Shown in pieces: positions 1-8,393 of a stretch of 64,000 nt of DNA. This stretch comes from an uncultured Oscillospiraceae bacterium (GTDB taxonomy: Bacteria > Bacillota > Clostridia > Oscillospirales > Ruminococcaceae). The stretch is from positions 62,001-126,000 of the forward strand of contig CAKSLF010000004.1 in the NCBI GenBank assembly GCA_934466455.1, given 5' to 3'. The notes under the pieces were generated by a model, which saw only the letters and a program-made list of their open reading frames with translations, was not told the DNA's origin and did no database searches. Every line of letters begins with the position of its first letter. Within the stretch, counting starts at the first letter, position 1. The translations under genes and the position numbers were made by a program.

Positions 1-235
1 AAAATGTACTGTAAATATTATAACCGAAAACTCCGGCAATTTCAATGGCTTTGAAAAACGGAATGGGTATACCCATCGAATTATATCAACTATTGGCTGG
101 GTGCAGGTGGTCTTTCAAAAAGCCGCTCCGTCTCGTCTGCCGGTTTGGTCGGTACTTCTGCCGACTGATGTCGGCAGAGGTCGCCACTGGCGACTTGTAC
201 CCCTCGGAGAGCCCACGACATCTTTACAGCCGAAG

Positions 236-275
236 TGCTGAAAGTGTCATAGTGGGTTACACACTTTGAAAAAGT
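236..275 (+). other. oriT: Candidate MobV-type oriT
   Basis: An inverted repeat AAAGTGT (241-247) / ACACTTT (261-267) flanks ATAGTGGGTTAC. The pMV158/MobV family nick region is TAGTGTG/TTA, so the predicted nick lies between 256 and 257. The site is 70 bases upstream of the MobV relaxase start, the usual place. Bases 1-235 hold no gene I can support. Confidence 0.6.
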
Positions 276-326
276 TGTTTAACAGCGGCTCCCGAAAATT
301 CGCCTACAGAAAGGAAGTGAGAATGG

Positions 327-1580
327 ATGGCGAAAGAAAACTTTTGTGTTGCCCGTGTCGAAACCCGTACAAGAGCGACGGTCGGTAAATTTGAGCGACA
401 CATTGAACGCAAAAACGAAAGCTATGAAAATATGAATGTTGACCTATCCCGCACTCCGATGAACATCAATTTTAAGGGTTGCGGCAAGCTGACCTATAAT
501 GAATATCTTAACGAGTTGATCGCCGCAGGGGCGGTCTCGCTGAAAGGATTAAAACCCGATGCCACCGTCTTTGACGAAATGATTATGGATGTAAACACTG
601 ATTATTTTGAGCAAAACGGCGGCTATGAATATGCTTGCCGATTCTATAATGAAGCGTTCCACTTTGCCGAAAAAATATACGGCAAGGACAATATAATCTC
701 TGCAGTGATGCACGCAGATGAATTGAATGTTGCTATGACCGAGAAATACGGCAGACCGATTTACCACTATCATCTGCATATTATGGCGCTGCCGGTGGTG
801 GACAAAGAGGTACGCTGGACGAAACGCTGTAAAGATCCTGAGCTGGTTGGAAAGGTAAAAGAGGTCATTCATCAAGTCAGCCACTCAAAGAAATGGCGTT
901 CTGAAAAAGCGGTCGACGAAAACGGAAACCCTATCCTCAACAGCAAGGGTAAACAAATTTATCACGCTTCTTACAGTGTGCTGCAGGATAAGTTTTTTGA
1001 GCATATGCAGGGTGCAGGCTATGCGGGTTTTGTTCGTGGGGAGCGTGGCAGTACCGCCGAAAATTTGACATCGCTTGAATATAAGATTAAGCAAGACCAA
1101 AAACGATTGACAGAACTTTCCGAGAGAATTGCCAACGAGCAGGTGCGTTATGAGGATAATCATAATGCGTTTATGACCTTCGCAGAGATTGACGATTCAG
1201 GTAAAAAATCTATAACAGGCAAGTTTACAGTATCGGCAAAAGATTATAAAAAACTGACTACTTTGGCAAAAAGAAGCTATGCTGCGGAGTTCGATGTACG
1301 AAAGTTGCGTGATGAAAACCGACAGTTATCCAGCCGGATATGGTCGCTCCAATCGGAAGTATCACAGTTGCGGCAAGCGCTGACGGAACTGACAGAAAAA
1401 TGTAAACCGTATCTTGAAGCGTTAAAAGCGGCGCCAAAAGCCGTTAAAGAATTTATCGACGGTATCCTCAAGCGCTTCAAAAAGCAGGAAAAGAGCATTG
1501 AATATGAGTCGATTTCTGCACCAAAAACACACACCCAAGAGCGTGGGAAACGCTCAAAGAATAATAATATTGAAAGGTAG
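327..1580 (+). CDS. mobV: MobV/Pre family relaxase
   Basis: A 417-residue plasmid recombination/mobilization protein. It would nick oriT and lead single-stranded transfer of the element with help from another element's conjugation machinery. The N-terminus has the MobV signature with RHIERKN near residues 24-30. The metal and catalytic region is at residues 129-151, with H129, D131, E132 and the HYHLH cluster at 147-151. The C-terminal third is a coiled coil. The start at 327 has AAGGAAG nine bases upstream; an ATG at 323 is out of frame. The gene is followed by tnpV. It is only distantly similar to the relaxase of element 2 (12346-13506), so the two elements carry different MobV subtypes. 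Confidence 0.88.
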   Translation: MAKENFCVARVETRTRATVGKFERHIERKNESYENMNVDLSRTPMNINFKGCGKLTYNEYLNELIAAGAVSLKGLKPDATVFDEMIMDVNTDYFEQNGGYEYACRFYNEAFHFAEKIYGKDNIISAVMHADELNVAMTEKYGRPIYHYHLHIMALPVVDKEVRWTKRCKDPELVGKVKEVIHQVSHSKKWRSEKAVDENGNPILNSKGKQIYHASYSVLQDKFFEHMQGAGYAGFVRGERGSTAENLTSLEYKIKQDQKRLTELSERIANEQVRYEDNHNAFMTFAEIDDSGKKSITGKFTVSAKDYKKLTTLAKRSYAAEFDVRKLRDENRQLSSRIWSLQSEVSQLRQALTELTEKCKPYLEALKAAPKAVKEFIDGILKRFKKQEKSIEYESISAPKTHTQERGKRSKNNNIER

Positions 1581-1589
1581 GAAATCATT

Positions 1590-1970
1590 ATGAAACAGCA
1601 TTTCACAGACGAAAGAACGGGTATCGGCTACACCTTGCAGGGAGATTATTATCTGCCCGACCTTGCATTACCCGCTGAAGAACAACAGCCAATCGGCGTA
1701 TGGGGACAGCGACACTTACGGTATATCAAGCAGCACAGAAAGGCGTTTTATACCAACCTGCTGACAAGCGGTAAGTTCAATTCATATCTTGTAGATATTG
1801 AACAGCAGGCGCAACAACTTTTTCTCCGGCTGGTAAAAGACTTAGCCGAAAAGGAAAATATAACCGAAGAACTCAAAGCAACCGATATGATGCTCTGGGT
1901 GCGGATGATGAATAATATTCGTAATAGAGCAACAGAAATTGTAAATGCGGATATAATTTACAAGGTATAA
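1590..1970 (+). CDS. TnpV family protein
   Basis: A 126-residue protein of the TnpV family, a small conserved protein of unknown function found in Firmicutes transposons and mobilizable elements. It starts nine bases after mobV and is probably translated from the same message. It is clearly homologous to the protein at 13531-13911, sharing among others LLTSGK, DIEQQAQ, RLVKDLAEK and DMMLWV. In both elements it is the last backbone gene and is followed at once by a GC-rich terminator, beyond which the cargo begins. Confidence 0.8.
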   Translation: MKQHFTDERTGIGYTLQGDYYLPDLALPAEEQQPIGVWGQRHLRYIKQHRKAFYTNLLTSGKFNSYLVDIEQQAQQLFLRLVKDLAEKENITEELKATDMMLWVRMMNNIRNRATEIVNADIIYKV

Positions 1971-1979
1971 ACACAACAA

Positions 1980-2011
1980 CGGCAGGGAGCAATCCCTGCC
2001 GCTAATTTTTT
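1980..2011 (+). terminator. Intrinsic terminator after tnpV
   Basis: The stem CGGCAGGGA (1980-1988) pairs with TCCCTGCCG (1993-2001) and is followed by a T-rich stretch. An almost identical hairpin follows the second tnpV at 13921-13952. It separates element backbone from cargo. Confidence 0.85.
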
Positions 2012-2024
2012 GATCTTACATAAT

Positions 2025-3410
2025 TTATATTGTCTGTTTACTTTCTTTTTGATAACAACTATGAAACTTTTTCCACGAAGCAATGCTGCTAAGACGTTCT
2101 CTCACTTTCGCTTGATTATCAATTCCTAATTGCAAGCAAACGTTATATTCAAGTAATAAAGCCAAAATGCCTATTGCATCAATAAGTTTGTCGCCTTTCA
2201 ATGCTTTTTTCTCTTTGGATTTACCGTAGTGAGTATAATAATGTCTTGTATCTGCAACAGTCTGAGCAAATCCAGAATCAACTGCATAGTATTCAGAGAA
2301 CAGTCCATCATATTTTCCAATGAGAAGATCATTCAGCCTTGAAACCAAGATAATATATTTACAGTTTTCATCCTTTTGTGTATCGCACAATAATAATTTT
2401 TCTATATCAGAATAGTTTTGCCTACTTCCAAAACGATCAATTACGGACGCAACATATTTATCCTTACTATCATCATAAAAGAATCTTGCGTGAAATGTTT
2501 CCAATGCCTGAACAACATTCAGAAAAACCATTTCAGGAGGCATATCAGTATACTTGAATAGAGACAAATATAGATTGAAGATGGGTTCTAACAAAGTTAA
2601 TTCTTTTTTTATATCTTTCTCTGGTAATAATTGAGCAAGTGTGAAATTATATTCCCAACGACTATTGTTATGAATGGAAAGGCGATGCTCTGATGTATAC
2701 AAATAGTGCTTGTAATATTCAGTATGCTCACCGATTCGATAGCTATCATCATAGTCATACAAATACTGTTCGTCTACGTTCACATTATCTTTTATTGCGA
2801 ATGAAATCAAAGATATTACTTTGTTGCGTATTGCGGTGAAATACGATGTATCCTGCTTTTCATCTGCTTCAATACTAACAATCAAACGTTCAACAACTGT
2901 TGATTCCTCTTTATGCGGAAGATCGAATAATTCGCATTTTAACGAAGTGGAAAAGGTGATTTTAGCTCCAAACCAATGATATTTATTTTTATTCTCATTG
3001 CCTTTGAATTTGACTACTGAAAGATCACTCGTGTCTACGGCAGACAATCCGCTCCAGTCCAAAGCATTTTCTAATACACACTCTAATTTATTGTACTTAG
3101 CATTTGTTGCATCTCTTTTTGACCATATTGAATAATCAGCAACAAAAATAAGTTGCTGTGTCTGAAATCCTTGCGTATGGTTTTTGATACAACGATTGTG
3201 AAAAAGCGTAACAGTTGTTCCAGAATTGAGAACACCCGTGATTACATCTAAATTAGGGTAGTTCCTACCAATTGGAACATCAGTTAATTGTTTTATAAGA
3301 TTGAGCATAGTAACGCCTTTCTCTTTATTGTAGATTAACTCCCCTGCTATCTCTTCTCCATCAATATTAAATGTTCCGGCAAAATGTTGATCAATATTTT
3401 TGTTCTGCAT
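2025..3410 (-). CDS. apeA: ApeA-like HEPN anti-phage protein
   Basis: A 461-residue protein resembling ApeA, a single-gene anti-phage defence factor with an ApeA N-terminal domain and a C-terminal HEPN domain. HEPN domains are usually RNases acting in abortive infection. The N-terminal two thirds is the ApeA-type beta-rich region. The C-terminal helical part contains RHYYTH at residues 389-394, a good RX4H HEPN catalytic motif. GAGGTG precedes the ATG. It is the last of five co-directional defence genes and lies 42 bases after the restriction nuclease. Family assignment is from sequence features by eye; cleavage of RNA is inferred from the family. Confidence 0.72.
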   Translation of the reverse strand: MQNKNIDQHFAGTFNIDGEEIAGELIYNKEKGVTMLNLIKQLTDVPIGRNYPNLDVITGVLNSGTTVTLFHNRCIKNHTQGFQTQQLIFVADYSIWSKRDATNAKYNKLECVLENALDWSGLSAVDTSDLSVVKFKGNENKNKYHWFGAKITFSTSLKCELFDLPHKEESTVVERLIVSIEADEKQDTSYFTAIRNKVISLISFAIKDNVNVDEQYLYDYDDSYRIGEHTEYYKHYLYTSEHRLSIHNNSRWEYNFTLAQLLPEKDIKKELTLLEPIFNLYLSLFKYTDMPPEMVFLNVVQALETFHARFFYDDSKDKYVASVIDRFGSRQNYSDIEKLLLCDTQKDENCKYIILVSRLNDLLIGKYDGLFSEYYAVDSGFAQTVADTRHYYTHYGKSKEKKALKGDKLIDAIGILALLLEYNVCLQLGIDNQAKVRERLSSIASWKKFHSCYQKESKQTI

Positions 3411-3452
3411 ACTTACACCTCATATCATTAGGAAACCATCTTTGATGGTTGC

Positions 3453-4658
3453 TCATACAGCCATACGTTGGCTAAGATACCACAAGAATTTATCTGTCAA
3501 GAATTCGCCGGGAAGGACATCATATTTTGTGATTTCATCGATGAATTTCAAATGGCGATGCTCCAATCCGTTTCGCAGTAACAAGTGTCCGTTACAATCA
3601 AAAGAAATCATTCCCTCATCAAACATTTTGTGATGGTTTTCGCATAACCATATACCATTTTCTCCATCTAAGGCATATTCCAGTCGCTGATCCAAGGAAA
3701 GAGCAGGAGCTTTTTTTATTGCGGATACTGGCCAAATATGCGCGCCTTGTATCAGTTCTGGAATTTCACAGTTACAGAGAGCACAATGCTTATTTCCAAG
3801 CTTGTTGAATAGATTGAGTACATAGCGAGGAGAGCGCAAGCTGTTTTCTTTGTCATAAATCATCTTCTCAAGTGTCATATCAGTCGGAATTACATCTATA
3901 ACCCCCATTTGATTGATAACATTAAGGCTTGAGGCAGGCAACTCTTTCAAATCACCTTCGAGGACTTCAAATAGCTTGATAATTTGACCGGGCTGCCACA
4001 GTTGAGCAAGCGCATAGCACATCAAACTTGTTTCATATTTATTGGCACCATAAGTCTTTCCGTAAATCTCGATTTCTCCAGAATCACCTTTTGTGATAAA
4101 AGTAGAATTATTGCTACGGTTTCTACCAGCGTTTATTCTTCTATTGAATATAATGTCTTCTACAGAACTAAATGCATTGATTCTACGGAGAAGTTCAGAG
4201 CTTGCGTTCAAAAACTGAAAACCGATTGTATTCATTAACCGATAAATCAGTATCTGATACTCGGTTTCCGCATTGCCTTCAACATTCAAAAAGTAATAAT
4301 ACAAATCCTTTTTAGGATATGGATTATTATAATACATATTGAAAGCGGTTGGAACGCTTTGAACGCTGGAGTTGCGTCCGTTTATTTCTTGCTCCGAAAA
4401 ACTGATATAACTAACGACATCTTTGTATTGCATTATAGCCATACGTCCCTTGTTATAGGATGTTTCTAAGAAGGTGTCGTGATAATCATTGTCAACATAT
4501 TGATATGTGAAATCTGTTTGTCCTGTAATTAGCCCACAAACATCCTTAAGGATCTCTGGAGTGACGACATCGCTAAAATACACCCCAGTATTCTTTGATT
4601 TTTGAAGATTCTTTTTTATTACAAAGTGTGGTTTATTCCTGTACCTCATAATTAACAA
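3453..4658 (-). CDS. HNH restriction endonuclease partner of the double methylase
   Basis: A 401-residue nuclease with a C-terminal HNH domain. CALC (residues 292-295), AHIWP with H307, an Asn near 334 and CENHH (339-343) fit a zinc-supported HNH fold of the HNH_2 type. The N-terminal 290 residues are probably the DNA-recognition part and match no domain I can name. The TTG at 4658 is chosen because AAAGGAGG lies six bases upstream; the next ATG (4649) is too far from it. The gene overlaps the end of the methylase by 26 bases, so the two are probably translationally coupled, as expected for a restriction-modification pair. Confidence 0.75.
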   Translation of the reverse strand: MLIMRYRNKPHFVIKKNLQKSKNTGVYFSDVVTPEILKDVCGLITGQTDFTYQYVDNDYHDTFLETSYNKGRMAIMQYKDVVSYISFSEQEINGRNSSVQSVPTAFNMYYNNPYPKKDLYYYFLNVEGNAETEYQILIYRLMNTIGFQFLNASSELLRRINAFSSVEDIIFNRRINAGRNRSNNSTFITKGDSGEIEIYGKTYGANKYETSLMCYALAQLWQPGQIIKLFEVLEGDLKELPASSLNVINQMGVIDVIPTDMTLEKMIYDKENSLRSPRYVLNLFNKLGNKHCALCNCEIPELIQGAHIWPVSAIKKAPALSLDQRLEYALDGENGIWLCENHHKMFDEGMISFDCNGHLLLRNGLEHRHLKFIDEITKYDVLPGEFLTDKFLWYLSQRMAV

Positions 4659-6498
4659 TCAGGACCTCCTTTCGTCTGCTGCCGGAAATGCCAATGATAT
4701 CTCCCAGTTGAATAATATGGTACTTATTTGTATTAACCCAGTCTATAAGAGCGTGGTTTGTTTGCCCTTTATGTTCGACTACATAAGAAAGCATAAAGGG
4801 GATTCCTTTTTGAGTTAGTTGGTCTGCAAAAGAAAATAACTCTAATTCTAATTCTTTATTCCATCCTTTGAATCCTCGTTTTCCGTCATTGTATGCTCCC
4901 GTGGTCAATTCATAGGGAGGATCAAAATAAACAAAAGAAGAAGATGGTATTTGATCAAAAAGATTTTTATAGTCTTCACTGTGAAACTCATAATTTCCTT
5001 CTTTAATCCTTCGTGAGAAACTAATCATTTTCTCCAGAATCTTATCATTGAACCACCTCATCCCAACCGGGTTGTTAAAATCGTGTTGGTTGTTAAAGCG
5101 AATTTGTTGTTGGAAACCATACATAATGATCGTGAAGAGAAGTCTAGGATCTCTCTTGCCTATTGGCAAAGAATTATAGTACTCTCTTGCAGCTAAATAT
5201 GGTTCGGATTTCGCTTTTTCAAGGTCAAATTTTTTTATTACTCTCTTTATATACAGCAAATAATCATACGTATCATACTCTCGAAAAGAACGGATTAAAT
5301 TCGCAACCAAGTAATTTATATCATTATATACTATCTGATTAGTGTTGATGTTGATGCCAACATTAAACCCACCGCCAAAAGCATCAATAAAAACATCATA
5401 TTTTTTTGGCTGATATTCTAGAATATAGGGAATGACTTTTGCTTTGCTACCAATATAATTTAGCGGACATTCGTATTGCACTTCTGAAGCATTTCTTTTT
5501 TCTACATAAAACAAGTATTCAAAATGCTTGTTTTCATTCTGAGATTTCCAATTTTGATACCTTTTATATGCGATTTTCTTGCATACATATGTTTCTGGTT
5601 TCCCGTATCGTTTCATAGCGGCTTCAATATATTCTTGAGACATAAACCCATCATCGTTATAGCTTAGGATAATGTGTTTCGCTTTAGTTTTAGCGAGAAT
5701 TCGGTCAAATAGAATATTGACTTTATATTCTTTTGACCAATCAGAGCGCATAGGGGCGGTACTTCTAGAGCCGGTAATTTTACTTACAGACGGATTATCA
5801 TCCAAAACCAAAGTTTCAAGCAAATGATATTGTGTTCCATATTGATTTTGGGTATATGGCGGATCTAAATATAAAATGTCACATTCGACATTTTCAATTA
5901 TTTCTTCAATCTTTCTGTTATAAGATGTGATTGAGTTGTATTGAGAGTTTTGGAAATCGACCTTATTAAACGCAATACTTTTCAATGATCGATTATCCCA
6001 TTTTTTTAAAAATGCGCCATAAACGCCAGCAGTATTTGAAACATCAGACACTGACTCGATAAGGCAAGCCATTAAATAGCAATACTCGTTTTCCGTAATC
6101 TTTTCAGCAATTTTCCAGTCTTCGATTTGTTTACGAAAATAATCAATTCTTGCAGCATTTTCTGGGGTAAAATACATCCGTGGTGTTTCTGTCGGAGCAT
6201 AATTTTTATAAATAAAACCGTGAACAGTTGATTTACTTGAGTTCAAGTACTCAAAAGGGTCAAAACCCAAAGTATCAAATGTACAGGTTGGTGCACATAG
6301 TCTACCTTTTGTATATATAACAGACCACGTAAGATTATCATTAATTATAATATCATAATAAGACTTAAAATAATCCGCAACCGATCCAGAACCACAAAAG
6401 GCATCAAAAAAGGCATAACCTTCCTTCAGAAGTCCTTTAGAAAGCAGCAAATCGCTGATTTCAGTTAGTATAGATTCTTTATTTCCCAAATATCTCAT
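4633..6498 (-). CDS. Fused double DNA adenine methyltransferase (FokI-methylase type)
   Basis: A 621-residue protein made of two complete D12-class N6-adenine methylases. Domain 1 has FDAFCGSGS (31-39, AdoMet site) and DPPY (212-215). Domain 2 starts near residue 345 with NYIGSK, has FIDAFGGG (370-377) and DPPY (526-529). Fused D12 methylases such as M.FokI protect an asymmetric site, one domain per strand, so this predicts a type IIS-like system. The ATG at 6498 has AAAGGA at good spacing. It lies 41 bases after abiEii on the same strand. The HNH nuclease, not a FokI-type cleavage domain, is the odd part of the pairing. Confidence 0.86.
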   Translation of the reverse strand: MRYLGNKESILTEISDLLLSKGLLKEGYAFFDAFCGSGSVADYFKSYYDIIINDNLTWSVIYTKGRLCAPTCTFDTLGFDPFEYLNSSKSTVHGFIYKNYAPTETPRMYFTPENAARIDYFRKQIEDWKIAEKITENEYCYLMACLIESVSDVSNTAGVYGAFLKKWDNRSLKSIAFNKVDFQNSQYNSITSYNRKIEEIIENVECDILYLDPPYTQNQYGTQYHLLETLVLDDNPSVSKITGSRSTAPMRSDWSKEYKVNILFDRILAKTKAKHIILSYNDDGFMSQEYIEAAMKRYGKPETYVCKKIAYKRYQNWKSQNENKHFEYLFYVEKRNASEVQYECPLNYIGSKAKVIPYILEYQPKKYDVFIDAFGGGFNVGININTNQIVYNDINYLVANLIRSFREYDTYDYLLYIKRVIKKFDLEKAKSEPYLAAREYYNSLPIGKRDPRLLFTIIMYGFQQQIRFNNQHDFNNPVGMRWFNDKILEKMISFSRRIKEGNYEFHSEDYKNLFDQIPSSSFVYFDPPYELTTGAYNDGKRGFKGWNKELELELFSFADQLTQKGIPFMLSYVVEHKGQTNHALIDWVNTNKYHIIQLGDIIGISGSRRKEVLIVNYEVQE

Positions 6499-6539
6499 AA
6501 GGTATTTTCCTTTGCTTTAATTTCGTTGAAATCTGAATG

Positions 6540-7436
6540 TTAATTCCACTTTCCGCTGGAAGCAGACCAGCTTTCAGTAAAATCTATATTTTCTACCGCT
6601 GCTATAAACGGCTCTATCAAAAACTCTTTTATAGTTCTCAGCACCGCATTGAAATCATCCGTTTTGGTGTCAATCTTCTTGCAGAAGGCTTTCCATTTTT
6701 TCTGCATAGCATCATCGTTGCCAAAGGTTAGTACCTGCTCAAATTGTTCTATCGTAAAGGCGTGTCCACGATTTTCAAAAGTCTTTTTAAGTGCTTCTGT
6801 CAGTGTGGTTCCGTCAAAATCAAATTTATTGGCAAGATAGTAAATATCGTAGTAATCTTTCATTCTGCTGGAAAACTCCATAAGGCTGAGAATAGCGTCA
6901 ATTTTCTCGGCAATGGTTGTTTCAAGGGAGTATGTATTTACCGTCGGAGCGTCAAAGTCGGAAAGCTGTGTCGGAATTTTTCGTTTTTCCTGCTTCGGCA
7001 CGATGACATCACCTACGCCGAAATCAATACTGAACGGTGTTCTGGTGTTCTTAATACGAGCAACTACCGATGCACCGATTCCTGCATATTTTTTCGCAAC
7101 GGCAATAGGCGCAACATCTTTAATCTCAAAAGTGATAAAGTCATTACCGGTGGGCGTAGCAATAATTTCCTCCAACACGGTTTTTAACTGCTCAGGCGTA
7201 TTTGGCATTTGTCTGAGCAAAAAATCAACATCAACCGTTACTCGGCTGTCAAAGTCGGTAAGGGAATAGATAAACAAGCCGCCTTTCAGCACAAGGTTTT
7301 CTGCATATTTGGATTTCTCCAAACGGCGCAGGAATTCCTCTTGGCAAAAGAGCTGCAGACAAAGCTGATAGCTTCTGCCACTTATCTGAGCCTTATTTTT
7401 CAGTCGTGCAAGCACGGATGCTGCTATATCAGCCAT
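6540..7436 (-). CDS. abiEii: AbiEii-type nucleotidyltransferase toxin
   Basis: A 298-residue nucleotidyltransferase of the AbiEii/AbiGii family, the toxin of the AbiE type IV toxin-antitoxin and abortive infection system. LKGG (residues 50-53) followed by TVDVDF (67-72) is the family's GG and D-x-D metal-binding pattern. It overlaps the antitoxin gene by eight bases. Family toxins transfer nucleotides to tRNA or other targets; the target here is unknown. Complete and undamaged as far as can be read. Confidence 0.85.
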   Translation of the reverse strand: MADIAASVLARLKNKAQISGRSYQLCLQLFCQEEFLRRLEKSKYAENLVLKGGLFIYSLTDFDSRVTVDVDFLLRQMPNTPEQLKTVLEEIIATPTGNDFITFEIKDVAPIAVAKKYAGIGASVVARIKNTRTPFSIDFGVGDVIVPKQEKRKIPTQLSDFDAPTVNTYSLETTIAEKIDAILSLMEFSSRMKDYYDIYYLANKFDFDGTTLTEALKKTFENRGHAFTIEQFEQVLTFGNDDAMQKKWKAFCKKIDTKTDDFNAVLRTIKEFLIEPFIAAVENIDFTESWSASSGKWN

Positions 7437-8034
7437 TTAGCAATACCTCCATCAGTTCGGTAACTTTTTTATATACACGCAGCTTTTTTGCGTATGCAGA
7501 AAGGTTACTCAGGTTTTTCTCTGTATCATTTGCATAAGCATTGAGCGCTTTATTAAAAATCTCATTGTCAAGTTTTGCACGGTATTTAAAACAGTCGCAA
7601 ATTGTACGCTCTCGGTCATATACGGGAAGGACAACACCATTAAAATTACCTATGGTTTTACCCAAATCGTACAGTTCTGCTTGCACATAGTAAGGTTGCA
7701 GAGCGAGAACATCCACATTAAGTTTTGTCCTTGACATAGAACGAGGGACTGCTATCGACCACTTGCGTGGAGCAAAATCGCTGTAGCCGAAATGAAAAAG
7801 AGCCGATTCAACGCAAACGATTCCTTTCGGAACGAGGGTTGCAAGAAGCTGTTCCTCGGAAACCTCACTCTTTTCCGTAATCTCATAATAACCGTGTCGC
7901 ACACGGGAAAGTATTCCGGCGTTGCAGAGATTTACAACATCTGCCGCCCTAATTCCGGCAGCGACAAAATCAGCAGATTTTGCAATTCCGCCGTTATTGA
8001 TGATAACCTCTTTTACTTGCTTTCGGATGTCCAC
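7429..8034 (-). CDS. abiEi: AbiEi-type antitoxin
   Basis: A 201-residue protein of the AbiEi antitoxin family. A winged-helix domain fills about residues 1-55, with the family's RHGYYEI segment at its end, and is followed by the C-terminal antitoxin domain that contains LVPKGIVC and CDCFKYR. Family members both neutralize AbiEii and repress their own promoter. GTG is the likely start, with AAGGTG seven bases upstream. An inverted repeat at 8131-8163 could be its operator. It is the first gene of the co-directional defence run down to 2025. Confidence 0.84.
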   Translation of the reverse strand: MDIRKQVKEVIINNGGIAKSADFVAAGIRAADVVNLCNAGILSRVRHGYYEITEKSEVSEEQLLATLVPKGIVCVESALFHFGYSDFAPRKWSIAVPRSMSRTKLNVDVLALQPYYVQAELYDLGKTIGNFNGVVLPVYDRERTICDCFKYRAKLDNEIFNKALNAYANDTEKNLSNLSAYAKKLRVYKKVTELMEVLLNG

Positions 8035-8130
8035 TCATTCACCTTCTTTCATTATAAAATTCGAGCACACAAAGAGTATATGTGTGTTTGGATTTATTAT
8101 AACACGAAAAAAGAATTGTTGCAATAAAAA

Positions 8131-8163
8131 TTCACGCACAAAATTTTGAAAACTGTGCGTGAA
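8131..8163. promoter_or_regulatory. Perfect inverted repeat upstream of abiEi, possible operator
   Basis: TTCACGCACA (8131-8140) and TGTGCGTGAA (8154-8163) are perfect ten-base arms around an AT-rich centre, about 100 bases upstream of abiEi. AbiEi proteins are known to bind inverted repeats upstream of their operon. There is no T-tract typical of a terminator. The assignment is an inference from position. Confidence 0.4.
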
Positions 8164-8177
8164 ATTAAAAAATGCTG

Positions 8178-8206
8178 TTGCAACAAGAATAAATATATGC
8201 TATAAT
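8178..8206 (+). promoter_or_regulatory. Near-consensus promoter facing the element end
   Basis: TTGCAA (8178-8183), a 17-base spacer and TATAAT (8201-8206) point right, away from abiE. No gene follows on this strand before the L-end terminator at 8534-8572, so any transcript would be short and cross the att junction. Confidence 0.5.
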
Positions 8207-8247
8207 ATCAGCGTACCGTTTCCATATTATCCACGGTGAAATTATTC

Positions 8248-8283
8248 TTGTTATCAACCTCGATAACAAAATGATAACAAGGG
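8248..8283. repeat. Right-arm repeats of element 1 (candidate integrase arm sites)
   Basis: GATAACAA occurs twice head to tail, 11 bases apart (8262 and 8273), with an inverted copy TTGTTATC at 8248-8255. The same paired 11-base arrangement, in variant form, is found at 8452-8473, 19430-19451 and 19620-19641, always flanking the core. This is the layout of tyrosine-integrase arm-binding sites. Confidence 0.5.
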
Positions 8284-8379
8284 CGTTTTAGCACAGGATA
8301 ATACAGATAAATCGTAAAATCAAAATAGTGAGACAAACAAAAAACAAAAATACATAAGCGAAATTGTTTAGTCTTCGTC

Positions 8380-8393
8380 GAGTGGGAATAATA
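8380..8393 (+). other. att core, element 1 / element 2 junction (guaA 3'-end type)
   Basis: GAGTGGGAATAATA is identical to 19548-19561, and homology between the two junctions begins here. Its first twelve bases read Glu-Trp-Glu-stop, the conserved C-terminus of GMP synthase. guaA 3' ends are known island integration sites. guaA itself is not in the window. Confidence 0.72.

Larger units (their letters stand above)
1..8379. mobile_element. Integrative and mobilizable element 1 (right part only)
   Basis: This is the right-hand part of an integrative element whose integrase end lies left of the window. It holds oriT, a MobV relaxase and TnpV, a terminator, a defence cargo (ApeA, HNH restriction-modification, AbiE) and a right end. 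The end is set by the 14-base core at 8380-8393, which recurs at 19548-19561. The relaxase-TnpV-terminator-cargo-core order matches element 2. Seen: the shared order, core and TnpV. Inferred: that it moves, or once moved, as a unit. Confidence 0.7.

Noticed and set aside
45..269. A 74-codon open frame before the first relaxase
   Set aside because: It covers the oriT region, has no ribosome site and its sequence is low in recognisable protein character.
8041..8149. Short plus-strand frames opposite the abiEi start
   Set aside because: They overlap the abiE promoter region, lack a ribosome site and have no family character.
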